Assembly: GCA_022419385.1 (NCBI GenBank)
Contig: JAJUBI010000005.1
Span: forward strand, 3,906,001-3,970,000
Direction of reading: 5' to 3'
DNA: 64,000 nt
Source: Paraconiothyrium sp. Pb-2020
Taxonomy: Eukaryota > Ascomycota > Dothideomycetes > Pleosporales > Didymosphaeriaceae
The notes beneath the pieces are model-generated. The model saw only the letters and a program-made list of their open reading frames with translations, made no database searches and was not told the origin of the DNA. Numbering within the stretch: the stretch's first letter is position 1; every line of letters starts with the position of its first letter. The translations under genes were made by a program, and so were the position numbers. Shown piece by piece: positions 12,150 to 23,563 of this stretch.

Positions 12150-13226
12150 AGGGTTTCGTCGTTCGTTTCCTGAGTTCATCTGTCGGTCTTCAACACGGTT
12201 CACGGATAATCACCATGATGGGTTAATGTCGGCGCATCTCTTCACACATGAAATGGTAGTATATTTCATGCATGCTAGGGGAGGTACTGATGCCTTCCTA
12301 GCTAGAGATAGTATATTGGTAGTTTTGAGAGGAAATTACGTGGAGGAGCATGGCTACCGATTTCAATGAGGAATTCCTACGAGTATGAAATGCATGTTTT
12401 AGAAGTCACACTTTGGCCTTACTATTTTGACTCGAGTGAGGTGTTCGTCGTTGAAGATGTGCCTAACTAACATGTCTGTGACCGGCCCCGAAGGTACTCC
12501 TAAAACGTCATCAGCGCTCGGTGTTCTCTCTCCGCGTGAGATTAAGGTCTACTATAGACTTCCGAGCGAACAAACATTTGCAAGTGACATGTAGGACGGT
12601 GTGTCCTAGGGGCACTCACTTTACAATAACATGGGCTGACTTCCTCACACAGGTAAAAGCATAAACTATAAAACTTCAAATTTGCATGTGCCGGTAGTAT
12701 CTACTACCTAAAGCGTCGTGGCACGCTGCCGTGCTACTCGCGATACGCTACTCTTGCCGCCCGTTTCCTGCTGTACAACGAAGCGGCCCCGCTCCGCGTT
12801 CCTGAACAAACCCCACGATTCCCAGCGTCCAGGGATCAGGTCGTAAGCGTGAAGGCTTCTGGGCCTGGACGTTTGGTTTGGCCGTAGTCTTCATTGGTGG
12901 ATGCAATTGGACCTGCTGCGGTGAACGCGGACTGTGGGTATCAACTCGTATCGACTATCACGAGGATAATGGGGTGATGTCAACTAGGCCATGGTATCGG
13001 TGTTTTGTCATCTGCTGGAGTGCGGCATGACCTGGGAGTGCTCGTTAGCTCGTGGTTCCTTTGTCCAGGATCTGGTGCCAAGTCATGCGTGCTGAAAGTG
13101 AAGCTTTTGAGAAGTAACGCTGTTGAGGGCTCTGCCACCCATGGTCCTGCTGCTCAAGGCCCCGCTGCCTAAGGTTCGACGGCTGGACCTTTTTCTGTGT
13201 CATCTTTGAAAGCCTCGCGCTGTAGA
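12150..13226. other. Intergenic between CDC48 and the small minus-strand gene
   Basis: Convergent 3' ends; about 1.1 kb in which no gene or RNA feature is recognised. Confidence 0.45.
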
Positions 13227-13658
13227 TCACTTCGCCTCGGCAGTAATATCGCAAACTTTGTTGAGCTCTTTCATCACAGTCTTGGCTCCCTCCTTGGTCA
13301 CGCTGGTCGGCAGGGCGAGGTTGTAATCGTCGCCCTCGCTGCTGTGGCCGTTGACCCCATTTACGCCGTTGGAGACGTCCTTGTTCTTTGCGGCCTGAGT
13401 GTCGTGCAGGACCTTTGCTTCGACTCTCTGCAGGATCTCTGGAAAGGTGGAGACGCCTTCAACACGCAGCAAGTGGTTGATGTAAGCTCTCAGGGTAGCT
13501 TTGAAACCGGTCGCTTGCATCTCATGGTTGAGTGTTTCCTCGATGTTGCGGATGCCGGTGCCAGAGAGCAGGGCCGCGTAGATGTCGTTGCGGACATTGT
13601 CAGGGAGTTTCTCCTGGGCCTGTGAAGCGGTCATGGTGATCGGCTTGTTGTCGGACAT
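13227..13658 (-). CDS. Small conserved-looking protein of unknown function
   Basis: A 143-residue frame starting MSDNKPITMTASQAQEKLPD. The same frame is open for a further 32 codons upstream, but that part (proline/threonine-rich, PTPYPAPDAP) looks like leader sequence, so I chose the ATG at 13658. Residues about 10-85 look helical and well ordered, with the segment LRAYINHLLRVEGVSTFPEI. A low-complexity linker (NGVNGVNG) follows, then a helical tail. The codon use is coding-like and the frame ends in a tidy way. I do not recognise the family. It shares a roughly 1 kb divergent upstream region with STE50. Confidence 0.65.
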   Translation of the reverse strand: MSDNKPITMTASQAQEKLPDNVRNDIYAALLSGTGIRNIEETLNHEMQATGFKATLRAYINHLLRVEGVSTFPEILQRVEAKVLHDTQAAKNKDVSNGVNGVNGHSSEGDDYNLALPTSVTKEGAKTVMKELNKVCDITAEAK

Positions 13659-14696
13659 GGGGGCGTCAGGCGCCGGATATGGAGTCGGGCGTGAGGTGTT
13701 GGTGTGTGCGTCGGCCAGGTGAGTGCTGGGCTGGGATGGTCGGGCGGCTGGCAACGGTGGGATGATGGCCGACAGTGGAAGCGAGGCGGGTCCCGCTGGT
13801 TGGCGAGCCGTCAGGATTGCGCGAGCTCGGGCTGCCGATCGCCAGGCGGTGAGGGTGCAGCTTGCAACCTGAGTTCTCTCGCTGCTCGCGGGTGTGGTTG
13901 GCTGTGGGCGCAGGGCTTTTCATCCAAGATTGCGTGTGCGCGGGCTGGGTGATGGCGACCCACTGCCTAGTGCGCGTCGTCCGGCTGTGGGCTTGGGCTG
14001 GGTTCTGCCATTTGCAGGCGCGGAGGGACAAAGGCGGACATGAGGTGCATTGTGGGAATTGAAGCCAATACTTTTCTTATTGGGAGCCCGGGGCAATGCT
14101 TGGCTGACTGCTTGCTTGCCGCCGAGCGAGCGACTACTGCACTGTATTCGTCTGGCCGCTCGTCTGCTGAAGCCTTCCGGTCTTGCGCTGCGTCTAGTCC
14201 GCTGCCGTGTTGCCGTGCTATTGCCTGAGAGACTCGTCTGCTGGAGAAGCAAGAGTCTGCTGTGTATCGGAGGAGCTGGTGCGTGCAAGTGCGCCGCCGT
14301 CAACAACAACGTGCACGCCGCCTCCGCAACCGCGAAGCCCACTCCCACGCCCACATCCACGCCCACGCCGCGCCCACAGGCTCCCCGCGCCCGCCCGCCC
14401 TGCTCGCTACCGCCGCATGTCTATCTGACACAGGCCTTCGAGCTTCGACGTTCCAGCAGCAGCGAGTGCCAGGCCGCGAAACACGCCTAGTCAATCTCGC
14501 TTCGTCTCAGCAGGGTCGTGGATGCCCAGCGCAAGAGACGTAGCGCCGGGACCTCCACCTCACTGCACCTCCATCGAAGCACGACGACGGCGACCCGCGC
14601 GTCCTGCTCCAGCAAGCAACCAAGTTCGAGGCCTTGGCGCCGCCTTCCCATCCTCCGCACCGTAGCGCCGCGAGCTACTTCCCCGCGTCACCCGCC
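13659..14696. other. GC-rich divergent promoter region
   Basis: Long GC-rich stretch between divergently transcribed genes. Overlapping open frames on both strands here (for example 13920-14490) are artefacts of high GC and proline/arginine/alanine-rich codons. It includes a short CCCACGCCCACATCCACG-like tandem tract near 14343-14375. Confidence 0.45.
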
Positions 14697-16355
14697 ATGG
14701 CATACACCTCCAAGTACCACGACGACTCCGACGAAGACTACGAGGCCAGCGACGAACACGAGCGAAGCGTTATCCAGAGCCCCACCCTCCCTGTTGACTA
14801 CGCAGAGAGCTCGCCCACGTCGTCCGGGCCCATGAGCACCGAACACACACCCACCACCTTTACGCACTCGCGAGACAGCAAGGGTAGCCCCACCGGCCTG
14901 ATAACAGAGTGGACCAAAGAGCAAGTCGCAGATTTTGTGGCTGGCTTGGGTCTCAAGCAGTATGCGGACACCTTTATCGGTAGGCAGCTTGCATGGTAAA
15001 CATAGGCAGCAGCCTGCTAACCGGAACATAGAGCACGAGTTCTCGGGTGAGGTGCTGGTCGAAGTGCAGCAGGCTGAGCTCAAAGAGATCGGTCTTCACA
15101 GCGTTGGCCACCGGCTCACTATCCTCAAGGCCGTCTACGAGATCAAAGTAAAGCAGAACATACCCATCGAGCCAGATCACTACGTCCCGCTGTGTACGGT
15201 CCCTTGCACTAGATATAAACCAAATGCTAATGGTTGGCAGCCGCAGATACAACCGCCCAAGACGCCCCGCCCACACAGGAAGACTTTGCTAAGGTGATAC
15301 GCGTAGTGCAGGCACGCGACGAGCGATTACATGCCAGCGAGATGGAGATACGGCACCTCAAGGAGGACCTAAACCGGGTGCTCGAAGATTACAAGAAGCT
15401 CCGCGATGAGACCCTCGCCATGGCTCGGGCATACAAAGACAGCCAGCAGCCGCTGCCCACGCCTCACGAGCATTCTGTCACGTCGCCTCCGGCTGGAACA
15501 GGAGGCGTGGGGAGCAGTCTGTCACGTAAGTTCTCTACCAAGAGACTTTTCCTTGCGTCCGGCCCGAAGAACCCCTCTCCGACTATTCCGGAAGGGCGCG
15601 CCCTGGTCGACAATTCGTCTCTCGATCCTTCCGCAGCAGCTCTGGCAGCATCCTCACACCTCACAGCGTCAATTGCCGGCGGCCAGCAAATGTCGCCCAA
15701 TGCCGTTCCGCAGCCCTCTCCTACCTCTCCCGCATATCAAACCAACAACCAGAACCGTTCCTACAATCAACGCAGTGCACATCCAGACCACGATACGCAA
15801 AGCTGGTCTCGGGACAATAGCACCTGGTCAGATTCAACAATGACATCAGAACGAGCGCGTAATACACCTGCGCCACTCAGAGCGCCAATGCGGTCGAATG
15901 CAGCGCCAACGCCCAACCCTGACGACCGCGATCCTCCACTCTCTGGGGGTACCATGAGCTCGAACCCCGCCTCCGGACAATCATCCTCAACCAACCCGCA
16001 AGTCGAAATATTCAAGTCGTTCCGCGTATCCATCGACGATCCATGTCACAAAGTTTTGCCTGTTGCACTGAAGAAATACAACATTACAGCTGATTGGCGA
16101 CAATACGCTCTGTACATTGTACATGGCGATCAAGAACGATGTTTGGGCTTGAATGAGAGGCCTTTAATATTATTTAAGCAATTAGACAAGGAAGGTCGCA
16201 AGCCTATGTTCATGCTTCGGAAACACGCCGCACCTGCCGAAGGCCACGTAAGCACTGTTGGCGGTAACGATATAAGAAGTGTGGGCGGTGGCACCGGCAG
16301 TTTCGGATGGGATGGGAACAATAGAGGGGTGCAATTACCTGGAGGCGTTTTATAA
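14697..16355 (+). CDS. STE50: Ste50-type MAPK adaptor (SAM + RA domains)
   Basis: Three exons, 14697-14979, 15032-15193 and 15241-16355, give 519 residues. An acidic, Ser-rich N terminus leads to a SAM domain at about 69-135 (ITEWTKEQVADFVAGLGL, then EHEFSGEVLVEV). A coiled-coil stretch (EMEIRHLKEDLNRVLEDYKK) and a long Ser/Pro/Asn-rich disordered linker follow. Near the C terminus is a Ras-association domain at about 405-480 (FKSFRVSIDDPCHKVLPVAL, then YALYIVHGDQERCLGL). Ste50 adaptors bind the MAPKKK Ste11 through the SAM domain and Cdc42/Ras-type GTPases or Opy2 through the RA domain, feeding mating, filamentation and osmotic signalling. Domain order and length are typical. The glycine-rich tail (GGNDIRSVGGGTGSFG) is unremarkable. 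Confidence 0.93.
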
Positions 16356-17717
16356 GCTCTGAACCAAAAGCTCGAACGACGCCGCAGTTTCCATTCACAG
16401 TATATTTTACCACGCATTTGAGGAAGAACTGGATTGAAGGAAGCAAAAGATGGCGCACTGGACGAGACGACTCACACGACCATTGTGCACAATAACAGCA
16501 GCTCTACTCTTGGCCTATTCGCCGGAAGAGATGCAGAAGCACAGAGGCAGGATGAGGAGAATTGGTGTGGGCGTACGCAAACAACGCCCACGATCTGCAT
16601 CGCTTACAACTGATCCCTTGCAGCCGGATTTTCACAATGGCGAGCTACTCGCAATATTTACGGTTGTTGCTTAGCGTAGCGTTCTTCAGTTCCGTTGTAC
16701 AGCGCCGTTCGCGTTGATTTTGTTTATTTCGGTGGGGTGGCATTGGCAACACCGTCATCGACGCCAAGTTGTCACGATTGACAGGTTTTATCTATGAGGG
16801 TGACCTACGAGGGAGGGAGCGATATGTTGTACGTGGGAGGGAGCATTTCCGGCATGATCTACGGCCGTCTTGATAGAATTGCAGCGCCTTTTCTACTTCA
16901 TGGCTTGCAAAGCGAAGTCTTTGTCTTGCGAGCAAAAGTTTGGAGTTCATGTGGATGGTGTTGTTGACTCGAGGGGACAAGATAAGATGGGTGTAGATGG
17001 GTGTAGATGGGTAGAGTGAGAATGGAGGATTATGAGGTATCATAACAATATCAACATATTGGACATCCACATCCACATGCCACTATTCGCAGAAGCCTTA
17101 ACGAATCGTACTGGCTGAGTAAGGATAATAGCTGTCATTTCAGAATCAAGACAGCCGTCGCGCTAGGGTTCCTTGACAATAGCAAGTGAGTGCAGGTATA
17201 ATGGAAAGGAATGGTTTAGGTATAGTTTTCTACGTATGTAATATTAAAGGGACTTACACTACACCTTTTTCGCCCAAAAATAGTACACAAACGGCTATCT
17301 CACTTGATCCGACCATGGCGTTTCAACAAGGGTATGGGACCTGGACATGTTTCAGCGCCAAGGGAATATGGTAAGCTGTCAAGTCTAGCCGGCGGGGACC
17401 CGATCGTTTACTGCTTTGAGAAGCTCATCGCTGAAACGTGTGATGGAGCTGTCTGCTGAGGGTACGAATGCACGCTGTAGGCTAAGTGGGTTATCACACT
17501 TGGGTGATACGCGTGATGATGTGACTTTCAGATGCTGAGTCGGAGGCGCATTGTAGGTCGAGTCATGCTAGGATGCTATTTCTGGCATGAATAGAACTGC
17601 TCTATACTGACAACAATGAAGACATCGTACAAGTGCACATATACAAGTGATCTACAATGAGTTCCAGCTCGTTATCGGCCGAGTCCACCGGGCGAAGACC
17701 TCTTAGGTACAACCCTC
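16356..17717. other. Intergenic, nothing recognised
   Basis: 3' flanks of two converging genes. A minor tandem repeat of a GATGGGTGTA unit (about three copies) occurs at 16984-17015. Confidence 0.45.
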
Positions 17718-18694
17718 TTAGCTCTTCTCTTGGGACTCTAACGGCATCTCCACCCTTGCCTTGTCCTCCATCTCTTTCTCTTTCTTCAGCGCTTCGATCC
17801 TGTCTTTGAGAAGCGCTATCTCTACGTCGACTTTCAAAATCCTCTCCCTCATCATCTCCTCATACTCCTCATCACTTAGCGTTCGCATAGGGCTCCACTT
17901 GCTCTTCCCTAACCGCTGCATAAACGTCTCTTTCGACTCCCCCTTCTCCTTCATCTCTCTCTCCTCCCTAGCTTTTCCTGTCCTCCGAGCGTCAAGCCAC
18001 TCATACGCGTGCTGCCCTCCAAACCCAAACAGGGAAAACATAATGGTACCAGGAATAACGTTCCGTGGCCCACGGAAAAGGAAGCCCAAGGTGAAGCCAG
18101 TGGCAGCGCCGGAGATGGTGGATGCGCGGATGCGATCTGAGTGGGAGGGGCCATGGTCGGGGATGGGGAGAAGGGGTGCACCGCGCGTGAGGTTCCACCA
18201 ATTTTGCAGGCCGGTGGAGTTGAGAATAGAGGTCCGGATACTGAAGAAGGTTGTGCCGATAGCGAACCACTGAGCGCCCGAGACTAGGGAGAAGAGGACG
18301 GGGGTTTGGGTGCGGAGGGTGCCGTAGGTAGCGCCGACGAAGAGACCAGGGATAGCTGGGTATGTTAGTCGGATCATAGGTAGATTTATCTGATATTCCA
18401 AAGCTGTGCCGACATTGATCGTGACAGGATGATAGCAGGGGCACGTGATATCGCTTGGCGGTTGCGTATTTCCTTGGTGTTGCCTCCCTGCTGATTGCGA
18501 AATGCAAGCAGCTTTCGTAGGTAACAGTCGAAGTTTCGGCACATATGGATTGATGGTTATACACCAATAACGGCTTGCACTTTGGGGAGTAGTAGACGAG
18601 ATGCAGACTCACCAGAACCGGCGCCCATCAGCGCTCCCTTTTTTGCCACATGGAGGGGATGCGTGACCAGGCTCTGGTCAGGCGATGTACTCAT
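17718..18694 (-). CDS. Tim17/22/23-family-like membrane protein
   Basis: Two exons on the minus strand, 18613-18694 and 17718-18355, encode 239 residues. The 257-bp intron is long for this region but has GTGAGT/CAG and restores frame exactly (MSTSPDQSLVTHPL...GAGSAIPGLF). Glycine-rich hydrophobic segments (IPGLFVGATYG; GAATGFTLGFLFRG; PGTIMFSLFGFGG) with GxxxG spacing resemble the four-helix Tim17 fold of mitochondrial inner-membrane import or assembly proteins. A charged, coiled-coil C-terminal tail of about 70 residues follows. It is probably mitochondrial; the exact role is unknown. It shares a 293-bp divergent promoter with the eIF4B gene. Confidence 0.75.
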
Positions 18695-18987
18695 TGCTAT
18701 CACATCGAAAGATGCAAACGAAACTCGACCAGGAACGATACAATAGGCGCAAAATCTGGGGTTAGAAGGCTACGGAATGCCAAGCGTTTTAGCGTGTAGA
18801 GAATGAACATTAATCGCACTTGCTTGCCCGCGATTTTCTTCAGGCAGGTCCCCTCGACCACACCCCCACATACTTCGGCGAACGAACCACTCACACATAC
18901 ACAGCATTTCTTGAGAGCCCGCATAGCTCTCAGGATATACTCGGCCAGCGCGCAGTTTCGACAGCGCGTTGACTGCTACCCGCAATC
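18695..18987. promoter_or_regulatory. Divergent promoter, Tim17-like / eIF4B
   Basis: Short bidirectional intergenic region between the two start codons. It contains pyrimidine-rich runs but no clear TATA. Confidence 0.4.
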
Positions 18988-20983
18988 ATGGGTACGTTGC
19001 CTCGCGCACTCGGTTCGACGCCAGGCAGCGCCGACACTCTACCCCACCTTTTGCGCGGCCTGCAATTTCATGCGACAGTCGTAGCTAACAATTTTGCTAT
19101 GCAGGTCCGAAAAAGCAACAGAAAATGTCCCTGGGGGACTTTCTGGGTGACCAATGTAGGCCTGACCCCGCTCAGTGTGGGGAGGCGAAAGGCTGACGCT
19201 GTTGTAGCACTCGGATCATGGGCTGATGAAATGGAGGATATGCCCGTCAATGGTGAGTAGCCCTGCTCTCGCCAGTCATAATCTCGAGTACTGACTTTGC
19301 TGCAGCCGGAAGTAAATTACCCCGTCTTTCTCTTCGCAAGTTCTCAACAAACGGTGTACTAATTCCCTTGTAGGCGGCGGCGGCGGTGGATACGGAGGAG
19401 GCGAGAGACGCACTTTCAGCTCCGCTGGCGGTGGATTTGGTTCCGACCGCGGCGCAGGCGGCGGTGGCTTCGGTACGCATAATTGCTGAGGTGTTCGAAC
19501 ATGCGCTAATCGATCCGACAGGTGGTAGCGACCGTCTCGGGGGCTACGCTGTGCGCGAGCAACTCCCCCTTCCTTCCAAGCCCCCGTATACGGCCCATCT
19601 GGGTAACCTCTCCTTCGATGCTACTGAGGGTGATATCAACGACTTCTTCGCCGACTGCGAGGTCACCAATGTTCGCATTGTGGAGGACAAGCTCGAGCGC
19701 AAGCCGAAAGGCTTCGGATATGTTGAATTTGGCAGTGTCGATGGCCTGAAGAAGGCACTTGACCTGTCTGGCACGCAATTCCAAGGCAGAAATGTCCGAG
19801 TTAGCGTTGCTGAACCTCGTACGTATTGGACATGCACATGGCTGCGTACACAAGGTACTGACAAATTGTAGCCAAAGATCGTCCCGAACAAAAGGATATG
19901 TCCGACTGGACCCGAAGGGGTCCTCTGCCTGACCTCCCTGGTCAGCAGCGCCGTCCGTCTGATCGTGGTGGATATCGCCAGTTCGACGAAGGTTCCGATG
20001 CGGGTGGTGAGCGGAGACGCCCCCCTCCTTTCAGCAGCGATGGCAAGGAGCGCGATTTCGGCAACTGGGAGCGCAAAGGTCCACTTTCTCCTGTTCCCCC
20101 AACAGGTCCCATGAGGGAAGGCGGCCGTGTGCGTAGCAATGACGGTCCCCGCGAACGACGACAGTCTCCCGCTTGGGGTGAGGGACGCTCCAACGACGGC
20201 TCCCGTCCTCCGCGTCGCGAGTTCTCTGACCGACCTCAATATGATCGCCGACTGCTCCTGAGCTCGACAACCAGTGGCGATCTAAGATGCGTCCGGACGC
20301 TCCCGTCAAGTCGCCTACAGCTACGCCTGATGCTAGCACTCCTTCGTCTCCTGCACCTCAACCTGCCGCTCCAGCAACGCGCCCCAAGCTCAACCTTGCT
20401 AAGCGAACCGTCTCGGAGGCACCTCAGACTCCTCGGCCTCCGCCCAATCTGACTCCAAGTCCAACCCATTCGGTGCTGCCAGGCCCATTGACACCGTGCT
20501 CGTGAGCGTGAAATTGAGAGAAAAGGCAATTGGCTATCCGCCAGAAGAAGGAGTCCGATGACAAGGCTCGCGAGGAGAGGAAGACCAAGGATTCCGCCGA
20601 GAAGAGTGTCTCCTCCCGAGAACCGAGGCACCACCTACCCATTCAACCGAAAAGACTGAGAATGGAACGAGGAGAAGCCGCGTGCCAACTTCGAGATTCT
20701 CCAACGTGTAGGAGAGGAGGGTGCTGTTCCTCCAGAGGTTGAAGCCACGGACGCATCTGCGGACGGTGAAGTTGTTGATGACAAGAATGTAAAGCCGAAG
20801 GAGGTTGTGCGTGACCCTAAGCTCGACAACTCCTGGAGACGAAAGTCTGGCACGCCTGCGGCATCCACACCAACCACAACAGAGACCATGGACGACGACG
20901 GTTGGAGTACCGTCACTAAGCCTACAAAGAACCCGAGGGGCGGCAAGGGCCGTGGTGGTCCGGCTCGTGCCGTTGCCTCCTAA
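18988..20983 (+). CDS. TIF3: Translation initiation factor eIF4B (Tif3), 3' half frameshifted
   Basis: Six exons: 18988-18991, 19105-19155, 19208-19252, 19374-19472, 19522-19818 and 19872 onward. The start MGPKKQQKMSLGDFLGDQ, then LGSWADEMEDMPV, a glycine-rich stretch and an RRM (RNP2 AHLGNLSF, RNP1 KGFGYVEF) identify eIF4B, the RNA-binding stimulator of eIF4A helicase in cap-dependent initiation. Downstream of about 20250 the expected protein (APELDNQWRSKM; NPFGAARPIDT; REREIE; LAIRQKKESDDK; ANFEILQRVGEEG; then a tail ending GGPARAVAS at TAA 20981) is present but scattered over frames. At least six one-base deletions are needed, near 20250, 20432, 20496, 20518, 20624 and 20668. Read literally, the protein stops at 20452. 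I favour a sequence-quality artefact in a real gene; a decayed copy is the alternative. Confidence 0.88.
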
Positions 20984-22414
20984 GCCATGGGCCTGTGGAT
21001 TAGACATCCCCTGTCTTATCAAGCATCTTAAGATGTTCGCAACGCTGCGCATAAGTCTTACCATGAATCGGTCCTCTCGCTTCATGGCTTCGGTACTTGC
21101 TCAAATGTGCGATCTCCAAGATCTTGTTGGCAATTTTACGTCCTCCTCTGTCATACATTGGCATATCTTTTTCAGCATGTTCGGTTGCTTTGCCTGTATT
21201 TCCTCGCAAGGCGCTGTTCGTTTGGTGCAGGCTGGGTCTTCTTGGACCCGTATCATATACGCTCAACGGTTCCCACGTCACTTCGATCATGACCATCTCC
21301 GCTTCTACATGTTTGAGCGCCCCACACCTTGTACTCGTTTCCTGTGTTTCAAAAGTTTGATGTCTTCGCTTCCTTCAGATCTGAAAATACGGCATTTTCT
21401 GCATCTATACCTCACCTCTCCCTTTGCGCATGCTAGCTTGGGTTTGGTCAAAGGCATACGCGAACTGACTGGCAGTTTCGATTTTTTGCTTGAATTTCAT
21501 TTTGAGGGCTGGGCGCGTAGGCTCGGATTTCCCTGATATGGAGGAAGAGTTGATCACATTCTGTTCGCGAAATGATAGACGATTCGGTGCTCGGGCATGT
21601 ATTTAGCTTTTCACGATAGATACGTAATGAGATGTCTATCTTCTTCACTGCTTACAAGACTCGTTCGATTGTGACCTATTTGTCGAACATTCATTGGGAA
21701 GGTGTAGGGCAGTAGATGAGTCTAACTGCAGCCGGTGGTTTTGGTGTTGTCTGCAGAGATATAGTTTCACCGCTTGTCGACTGCAAGCGGAAATAATTAG
21801 TCCAGCGTAGTAATTATATGAGTGCCATTGTGAAAGATAGAAGATGTATAATTATTAACAGGACCAATCATTCATGTGTGACGAACTAGGAGCCATGCCA
21901 TATGTAAGATATTCTATGAACTACGCGCTGACTGCTCTCGACCTGGGTCACACGTAATGCACAGGAAAGCCTAGCACGCAGCTTATGTGTTTTTGTATGA
22001 GTATCCCAATGTCTGGCTCACGGAAATAGTAGCCAAACTCGAATACACTATTGGGTCTCGCATTTGAGACTGATTATAGTCCAAGTCATACCAGGAACCA
22101 CTGACAAAGACCATGGTGCAGAGTCTCCGATATTTGGTGGAATTCTTTCCAACTACTATAGTATGTGGAACGCGAGGGCCATCCTTCGAGTATAAAAGTC
22201 TAGATGTGATCTTCGTCGCCGTTTGACGATCGTTCCCTTCCGGGGCCTAGCCTGGCTGGACCCTGCGTGATGCTCATACGTCAGACTGCACCACTTGTAT
22301 TACTTCGACAATCTTGGTTTGACTGAATTCCGATAGCAACTCATCTCAAGAACATTTCCTGTCTTTCCTATCGCGTCCCTACTTAGCTTTTATGTAGAGT
22401 GATTGTCCGGAGCA
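20984..22414. other. Intergenic, nothing recognised
   Basis: 3' flank of eIF4B plus upstream region of the next gene. An open stretch to 21536 is the tail of a non-coding frame. No RNA gene seen. Confidence 0.45.
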
Positions 22415-23563
22415 ATGCCCTCACCAAGCCAGCCTCCTGCTCCAAACACAACTACGTCACAGCCGAAACAGGCGAGATCGAGAAAAGCCGCAGTTCCGGC
22501 TGAACAAAATGTGTCTGGAAGAGCGGGCTCAGCCGGTGGAGTCGTGCTAGATAAGGAGCATACCGCGAAGGGAACCGCTTCTTCTAAACCGGCTGCAAAG
22601 GCCGTAGTTGCTACGCCTTCGGAGGTCGAGAATAAAGATGCCGCGACCACTTCAACAGGTCCAAACAGACAACGCAGACGACCACGAAAGCTCAACAGAG
22701 ACACTCCTACCAATGACGCTCCCTCTGCCGCTACTGGCGCACCAATCACGCCGGCCCCTACCACCGAAATCGAAGCGTTGAAGTCCCGTGTTCGGGGGCT
22801 CGAAGCCAAGGTCGAGGAGCTTTACTTGTCGGCAGAGGGGAGGAATCGCTCGCCTCGGCGTCGCGGTAAGGGCCGTAAGAACTCGTCCGCGCAGTTAGTC
22901 CCGACGGTCAAGACTGTTGCCGCTGAGAACGAAGAGGAAGAAGCAGATGAGGAGCTCATACGCGCTGAAGAAGAGCTAGAAAGCGCAAGGCGGGATTTGG
23001 AGATCTACCAGCCTAGAAACAGAATGCGGGGCAAGAGGTCTACATCGGAAGATACAGATTACATTGAAGAGATCCCCAGAGGGGAAGCTGAAGAAATGAT
23101 AGACAACGAAGGGCGTCAGGTCACTCTCACAGGCAGCTATCGCATTCCCCTGCCAGCTAAGCTTGATATGAAGGATGTGAAGACAATACAATCTGGTGTT
23201 TCGGCGGCCCAGAACGTCGCGAGGTCCTTTCTCGAGCAACGTCGGGCCGTTCGTGCGACTTCTGCCTCCTCCAACCCGCCTACCCCAGGTGCGGCATCCG
23301 CGAAGCCGACAAATACTACGCCCAAGCCCAGCAGGAAGACGAGCAGCATGGAAATCACAAAGGAAACGGATGGGAAGAGCTGGGGTGAGTGGTTTGGGGG
23401 GTACAGTGTGGCCATCAGCAGGGCAGTGAAAACCATAGAAGCGGAAGCCGCAATCGAGACCCAAAGAGCGCAAGCGAGTGCACCGGGGGCGGCGTCTGGA
23501 ACGAGGAAAGCACCTGGAAAAAGACCTACGGCGAGGGGAAGGCAAAGTGAAGGAGTTGCTTAG
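22415..23563 (+). CDS. Unknown basic/acidic coiled-coil protein
   Basis: Single exon, 382 residues, starting MPSPSQPPAPNTTTSQPK. The first 120 residues are disordered and basic (RQRRRPRKLNRD). A short coiled coil follows (EIEALKSRVRGLEAKVEELY), then an SPRRRGKGRK basic patch, an acidic coiled coil (EEEEADEELIRAEEELESAR) and an ordered block around residues 225-275 (GSYRIPLPAKLDMKDVKTIQ). A conserved-looking WGEWFGGYSVAISRAVKTIE segment near 340 precedes a basic tail. Composition suggests a nuclear or RNA-associated protein, but this is only an inference. I do not recognise the family. Confidence 0.7.
   Translation: MPSPSQPPAPNTTTSQPKQARSRKAAVPAEQNVSGRAGSAGGVVLDKEHTAKGTASSKPAAKAVVATPSEVENKDAATTSTGPNRQRRRPRKLNRDTPTNDAPSAATGAPITPAPTTEIEALKSRVRGLEAKVEELYLSAEGRNRSPRRRGKGRKNSSAQLVPTVKTVAAENEEEEADEELIRAEEELESARRDLEIYQPRNRMRGKRSTSEDTDYIEEIPRGEAEEMIDNEGRQVTLTGSYRIPLPAKLDMKDVKTIQSGVSAAQNVARSFLEQRRAVRATSASSNPPTPGAASAKPTNTTPKPSRKTSSMEITKETDGKSWGEWFGGYSVAISRAVKTIEAEAAIETQRAQASAPGAASGTRKAPGKRPTARGRQSEGVA

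Noticed and set aside
13920..14540. Several frames of 90-150 codons in all directions upstream of STE50
   Set aside because: They come from GC-rich low-complexity sequence; the encoded proteins are Arg/Pro/Ala-rich and mutually overlapping.
16978..17015. Short GATGGGTGTA tandem repeat as a regulatory array
   Set aside because: Only about three units in a 3' flanking region; a simple microsatellite is enough.
20805..21536. 243-codon plus-strand frame running past the eIF4B stop
   Set aside because: Its first part is a shadow of eIF4B and its second part is 3' flank with no coding character.
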